From contig CACXDX010000007.1 in NCBI GenBank assembly GCA_902766525.1, positions 1 to 16,120 of the forward strand: DNA of 16,120 nt, written 5' to 3'. A program made the position numbers and the translations under genes. Positions 13,769 through 16,120 of the stretch are shown one piece after another. The notes beneath the pieces were generated by a model. The model searched no databases. It had not been told where the DNA came from and saw nothing but the letters and a program-made list of their open reading frames with translations. Positions within the stretch are counted from its first letter, which is position 1; each line of letters starts with the position of its first letter. This DNA comes from an uncultured Bacillota bacterium. GTDB lineage: Bacteria; Bacillota; Dehalobacteriia; UBA7702.

Positions 13769-14296
13769 TTATTCACCTTCGCAGGCAATAACACTGAAGA
13801 GATCATAGTCCTGCAATTGTGCGCGGCCGTTCAGCCCTTTTAATTCCAGCAGAAAAGTGATATTCACTACCCGGCATCCCAGCTCTTCCACGAGTTTCGC
13901 CGCGGCTTTCGCCGTACCTCCGGTGGCGAGGAGATCGTCCACGATGACCACCTTTTGGCCGGGTTTCAAATCGTCTTTATGTACTTCGATCACGGCGGAG
14001 CCGTATTCCAGATCATATTCTTTGGCGATGGTCTCCCTGGGCAGCTTGCCCTGTTTGCGTATCATCACAAAGGATTTGTGCATATTGTAGGCAATGGGCA
14101 TGCCGAATAAGAAGCCGCGGGATTCCAGACCGACGATCACATCAAAGTCCAGATCCTGCAGATGGGCCTGCATCTCATTGACGGCCAGCTCCAATCCATC
14201 CGGATCTACCAGCACCGAGGTAACGTCGTAGAATGTCACGCCCGGTTTGGGAAAGTTCGGAATGGTGCACAAATAATCTTCTATTCTCATACTCAT
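13769..14296 (-). CDS. apt: Adenine phosphoribosyltransferase
   Basis: The enzyme salvages adenine by joining it to PRPP to make AMP. I choose ATG at 14296 (175 residues, MSMRIEDYLCTIPNFPKPGV), because AAAGGAG (14304-14310) lies 7 bases before it; the longest frame starts eight codons earlier, at 14320, and spans that site. The PRPP-binding loop VVIVDDLLATGGT is at 116-128, GLESRGFLFG at 56-65 and the flexible loop KQGKLPRETI near 81-90 match the family. Length is normal. It is convergent with rpsI and ends 105 bases from the shared terminator. It has its own candidate promoter. Confidence 0.95.
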   Translation of the reverse strand: MSMRIEDYLCTIPNFPKPGVTFYDVTSVLVDPDGLELAVNEMQAHLQDLDFDVIVGLESRGFLFGMPIAYNMHKSFVMIRKQGKLPRETIAKEYDLEYGSAVIEVHKDDLKPGQKVVIVDDLLATGGTAKAAAKLVEELGCRVVNITFLLELKGLNGRAQLQDYDLFSVIACEGE

Positions 14297-14303
14297 TTCT
14301 GCT

Positions 14304-14310
14304 CTCCTTT
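14304..14310 (-). promoter_or_regulatory. Ribosome binding site deciding the apt start
   Basis: On the minus strand this reads AAAGGAG, 7 bases before ATG at 14296. The longer frame from 14320 would begin upstream of it and include it as coding sequence. Confidence 0.8.
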
Positions 14311-14333
14311 CGATCCTCATGCCTGCTATATTA

Positions 14334-14362
14334 AGTATACAATAAGCGATGCCGTTTGAAAA
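14334..14362 (-). promoter_or_regulatory. Candidate promoter of apt
   Basis: On the minus strand TTTTCA (14357-14362) and TATACT (14334-14339) are 17 bases apart. The -10 box is good (5 of 6) and the -35 box moderate (4 of 6). The start of transcription would lie near 14327, leaving a leader of about 30 bases before ATG at 14296. Confidence 0.5.
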
Positions 14363-14487
14363 GAGGAAACCTGCTTTTTCATTTAAACCAAATTAATTGT
14401 ATTGGTTCGCATTGAAAAGAATTCGAAATGAAACCTCTGTATAACGGCAAAAAGACGATGATTTGAGCATATCTCGGATTGTTAGGG

Positions 14488-15288
14488 TTACTCTGTTTTT
14501 AATACGAAGCGGCGCAAGCCTTCCTCAAAGCCTTCGTTGCGGCAGCCCGCGGTAACGATATCGGCAGCGTTTTTCAATTCCTCAACGGCGTTGCCGACGG
14601 CAATGCCGAGGCCGGCAGCCGCCAGCAAAGGGATATCATTGGTATTGTCGCCAAATGCGGCGCATTCTGACGTTTCGATCCCCAAATGTGCGCACAGCTT
14701 CTCCAGTCCCGTCCCTTTATCGATGCCCAAAGGCGTAACTTCAATGAGATGAGAGGCGGATTGAGAAAAACAGGCCTCTCGGCCGAAAAGCGATTCCAGT
14801 TCATTTTCAAGAGCGGGGATCCGTTCCGGATCATCGGCGAGAAGCATCTTCGGTGTGGGAAAAGGCGGATAGAGGGAAAAATCGCCGACTTCCTTGTGGG
14901 ACGCAAACGCCAGATCGGGATCCGGATGCCGACTCAGATCGAGCTTTTCGACGATGATGGTATCGTTTTCGTACATCTGAACATAAAGGCGGTTTTGTCG
15001 GCAGAACGCCAGTATCTCTTTGACGAGCTCCGCTTTGAGACAGGCGGCGAAGATCGGTTTCCGTCGCGACGAATCCGCAATCAAGGCACCGTTATAGCAG
15101 AGCGCGTAGTAGGGGCAGCCGATCTTTTCGGCAATACCCTCGGCGGAATGGAAAGACCGCCCGGTGGCGACGGCAAAGGCGATGCCGCGCCGGGCGCAGG
15201 CTTGTAAAAGTTTCGCCGTTTCCCCGGTCACTTCGGCATTCGTGTCCAATAAAGTGTTATCGATATCTGTCGCGATCAGACGAATCAT
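14488..15288 (-). CDS. Cof-type HAD-superfamily phosphatase (HAD-IIB)
   Basis: Members hydrolyse phosphate esters, usually sugar phosphates, nucleotides or cofactors such as pyridoxal phosphate; the substrate here cannot be told. The 266-residue protein has motif I at residues 8-12 (DIDNT, nucleophile Asp8 and acid Asp10), motif II near Thr42 (VATGRS), the motif III lysine near Lys191 (GIDKGTGL), and motif IV GDNTND at 213-218. The cap domain lies in between, about 85-185, as in the IIB class. Motif I has Asn at position 11 where Gly is usual. The start ATG overlaps the stop of the upstream membrane-protein gene (ATGA), with GGAGG about 7 bases before it, so the two are cotranslated. Confidence 0.88.
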   Translation of the reverse strand: MIRLIATDIDNTLLDTNAEVTGETAKLLQACARRGIAFAVATGRSFHSAEGIAEKIGCPYYALCYNGALIADSSRRKPIFAACLKAELVKEILAFCRQNRLYVQMYENDTIIVEKLDLSRHPDPDLAFASHKEVGDFSLYPPFPTPKMLLADDPERIPALENELESLFGREACFSQSASHLIEVTPLGIDKGTGLEKLCAHLGIETSECAAFGDNTNDIPLLAAAGLGIAVGNAVEELKNAADIVTAGCRNEGFEEGLRRFVLKTE

Positions 15289-15860
15289 AAATGACCTCCG
15301 AGAAACAGCTCCGAAATATTCATAAATAACAAGATCAACAAGCCCAGAACGGTCATGAGATTAAAGGCGTATATCATTTGCCGTGTGCCGAACCAGCGGC
15401 TCTTTTTCGGATGTTTAAAGACGTACAGCCGGTCATTTTTAAGAATCTCTTCGGGAATATTTTCGCCGAAACTGTTTTTTCCCGGTTCTTTTTCCGAAAA
15501 ATAAATATCCGCCAAAAGAGCATAGTTTTTTGCCGCGCAGTCGGAATGATGATCGAATACCCCGTACCAACGATGCAGCAGGCAGAAAGCAATGATGCCG
15601 CCGATAATAATCACAATATTCAGCACCAGCAGCTCCAAAGAGGCCTCATCTCCGCTCTTCGTATAGGCAAAGGCCATAAAACCGGCAACGATCGCCATAT
15701 AGATGCCGGAAAAAGCATGGATCTCACTTTCAACATGACGGGCGTGGGCTAAATTTTCCTTCATGCATTCCAGCAAAAAGTCGAGGTATGATTGGGGAAC
15801 GGCGGGATTTTCAGCTCTTTTTTCATTTTGCGTTAATGGATCTTTTGTTTCTTTACTCAT
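15285..15860 (-). CDS. Unrecognised membrane protein with three predicted helices
   Basis: I do not recognise this 191-residue protein. Residues 1-47 are hydrophilic and include a charged helix-like stretch (ECMKENLAHARHVESEIHAF). Hydrophobic segments lie near 51-66, 76-95 and 162-181. The 96-160 loop is polar with several His, Asp and Lys residues (HRWYGVFDHHSDCAAKNYALLADIYF). There is no signal peptide; the first helix starts after 50 residues. AAGGAGG is placed 4 bases before ATG at 15860. It lies directly downstream of a tRNA terminator with only about 20 bases between, and overlaps the HAD phosphatase gene. A general membrane-anchored role is all that can be inferred; some small SLATT-like proteins have a similar layout, but no match can be claimed. 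Confidence 0.75.
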   Translation of the reverse strand: MSKETKDPLTQNEKRAENPAVPQSYLDFLLECMKENLAHARHVESEIHAFSGIYMAIVAGFMAFAYTKSGDEASLELLVLNIVIIIGGIIAFCLLHRWYGVFDHHSDCAAKNYALLADIYFSEKEPGKNSFGENIPEEILKNDRLYVFKHPKKSRWFGTRQMIYAFNLMTVLGLLILLFMNISELFLGGHL

Positions 15861-15881
15861 GGTTCCTCCTTAAAATTGAGG

Positions 15882-15912
15882 AAAAAAGGACTAAGCCGTT
15901 TCGGCTTAGTCC
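15882..15912 (-). terminator. Rho-independent terminator of the tRNA pair
   Basis: GGACTAAGCCG (15888-15898) pairs perfectly with CGGCTTAGTCC (15902-15912) in an 11-bp stem with a three-base loop. On the minus strand the stem is followed by six T (complement of 15882-15887). It lies just after tRNA-fMet and about 20 bases before the membrane-protein start. Confidence 0.92.
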
Positions 15913-15922
15913 CTTTAAAATC

Positions 15923-15998
15923 TGGTTGCGGAGGCAGGACTTGAACCTGCGACCTCCGGGTTATGAGCCCGACGAGCTGCCAGCTGCTCTACTCCGCG
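15923..15998 (-). tRNA. Initiator tRNA-fMet (anticodon CAT)
   Basis: The minus strand folds into a complete 76-base tRNA with encoded CCA. The anticodon CAT is at 15963-15965 (read on the minus strand) in a CTCATAA loop. The first acceptor position is C opposite A (C1 x A72 mismatch), and the anticodon stem has three consecutive G-C pairs (GGG/CCC); both are hallmarks of the initiator tRNA, not elongator Met. T arm GCAGG TTCAAGT CCTGC is intact. Confidence 0.95.
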
Positions 15999-16034
15999 AT
16001 ATCAAGAGCGACAAACGCTCCTTTTTTAAATAAA

Positions 16035-16119
16035 TGGTGGGGAGAGATGGATTCGAACCATCGAAGTCGTCGACAACAGATTTACAGTCTGCCCCCTTTG
16101 GCCGCTCGGGAATCTCCCC
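16035..16119 (-). tRNA. tRNA-Tyr (anticodon GTA)
   Basis: The minus strand forms a complete class II tRNA of 85 bases with encoded CCA. The acceptor stem GGGGAGA pairs with TCTCCCC, the anticodon loop is CTGTAAA with GTA at 16083-16085, and a long variable arm (around TTGTCGACGACTTC) precedes the T arm GATGG TTCGAAT CCATC. It ends one base from the window edge and is upstream of tRNA-fMet in the same orientation, 36 bases away. Confidence 0.95.
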
Positions 16120-16120
16120 C

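Noticed and set aside
14396..14414. PurR-box-like CGAAC upstream of apt on the minus strand
   Set aside because: Only the core CGAAC matches; the flanks deviate from the PurBox consensus and no properly spaced second inverted box is visible.
15788..16033. Open frame on + strand encoding a stretch like RRQDLNLRPPGYEPDELPAALL
   Set aside because: This is the well-known false protein made by translating antisense through a tRNA-Met gene; it covers tRNA-fMet, the terminator and the N-terminal part of the membrane-protein gene.
5..16119. CRISPR arrays, insertion sequences, prophage or toxin-antitoxin genes
   Set aside because: Reading both strands I saw no spaced direct repeats, transposase, integrase or toxin-like genes; the region is compact core genome.

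Overview
The window is a bacterial housekeeping locus. It holds the distal part of the S10 operon, the whole spc and alpha operons, truA and the L13-S9 operon, all on the + strand from 5 to 13622. A short minus-strand block (apt, a HAD phosphatase, an unrecognised membrane protein, tRNA-fMet and tRNA-Tyr) fills 13769 to 16119. The organism is most likely a Firmicute (Bacillota). The reasons are the strong AGGAGG-type ribosome binding sites, type Z (zinc) S14, zinc forms of L24, L36, S4 and adenylate kinase, the secY-adk-map-KOW protein-infA order, and an L13-type leader before rplM. The moderate GC content and protein character would fit Negativicutes or Clostridia, but that class-level guess is weak.

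Layout. From 5 to 7580 run rpsC-rplP-rpmC-rpsQ (end of S10), then rplN-rplX-rplE-rpsN(Z)-rpsH-rplF-rplR-rpsE-rpmD-rplO-secY-adk (spc). From 7577 to 11841 run map, a KOW-domain RNA-binding protein, infA-rpmJ-rpsM-rpsK-rpsD-rpoA-rplQ (alpha). Gaps are short, three junctions overlap (rpsC/rplP, rplP/rpmC, adk/map), and I see no convincing internal promoter or terminator before rplQ, so read-through as one long transcript is plausible. A hairpin then precedes truA. The ecfA1-ecfA2-ecfT cobalt/vitamin transporter genes that sit between rplQ and truA in Bacillus are absent here. A near-consensus sigma-A promoter overlaps the truA stop codon and drives rplM-rpsI through a structured leader. That unit ends in two tandem hairpins, the first of which can also stop transcripts arriving from apt on the other strand.

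Minus strand. tRNA-Tyr and tRNA-fMet are followed by a strong terminator, an unrecognised three-helix membrane protein, a Cof-type HAD phosphatase coupled to it by an ATGA overlap, and apt, which has its own candidate promoter. Together the genes make ribosomal proteins, the RNA polymerase alpha subunit, the Sec channel, initiation factor 1, N-terminal Met removal, tRNA pseudouridylation and nucleotide metabolism or salvage.

I found no new defence, mobile or biosynthetic system here. The points most worth checking are the membrane protein/HAD pair with no visible promoter, the rplM promoter and leader, the rplQ-truA junction, and several start codons that differ from the longest open frame (rplX, rpsD, truA, apt).
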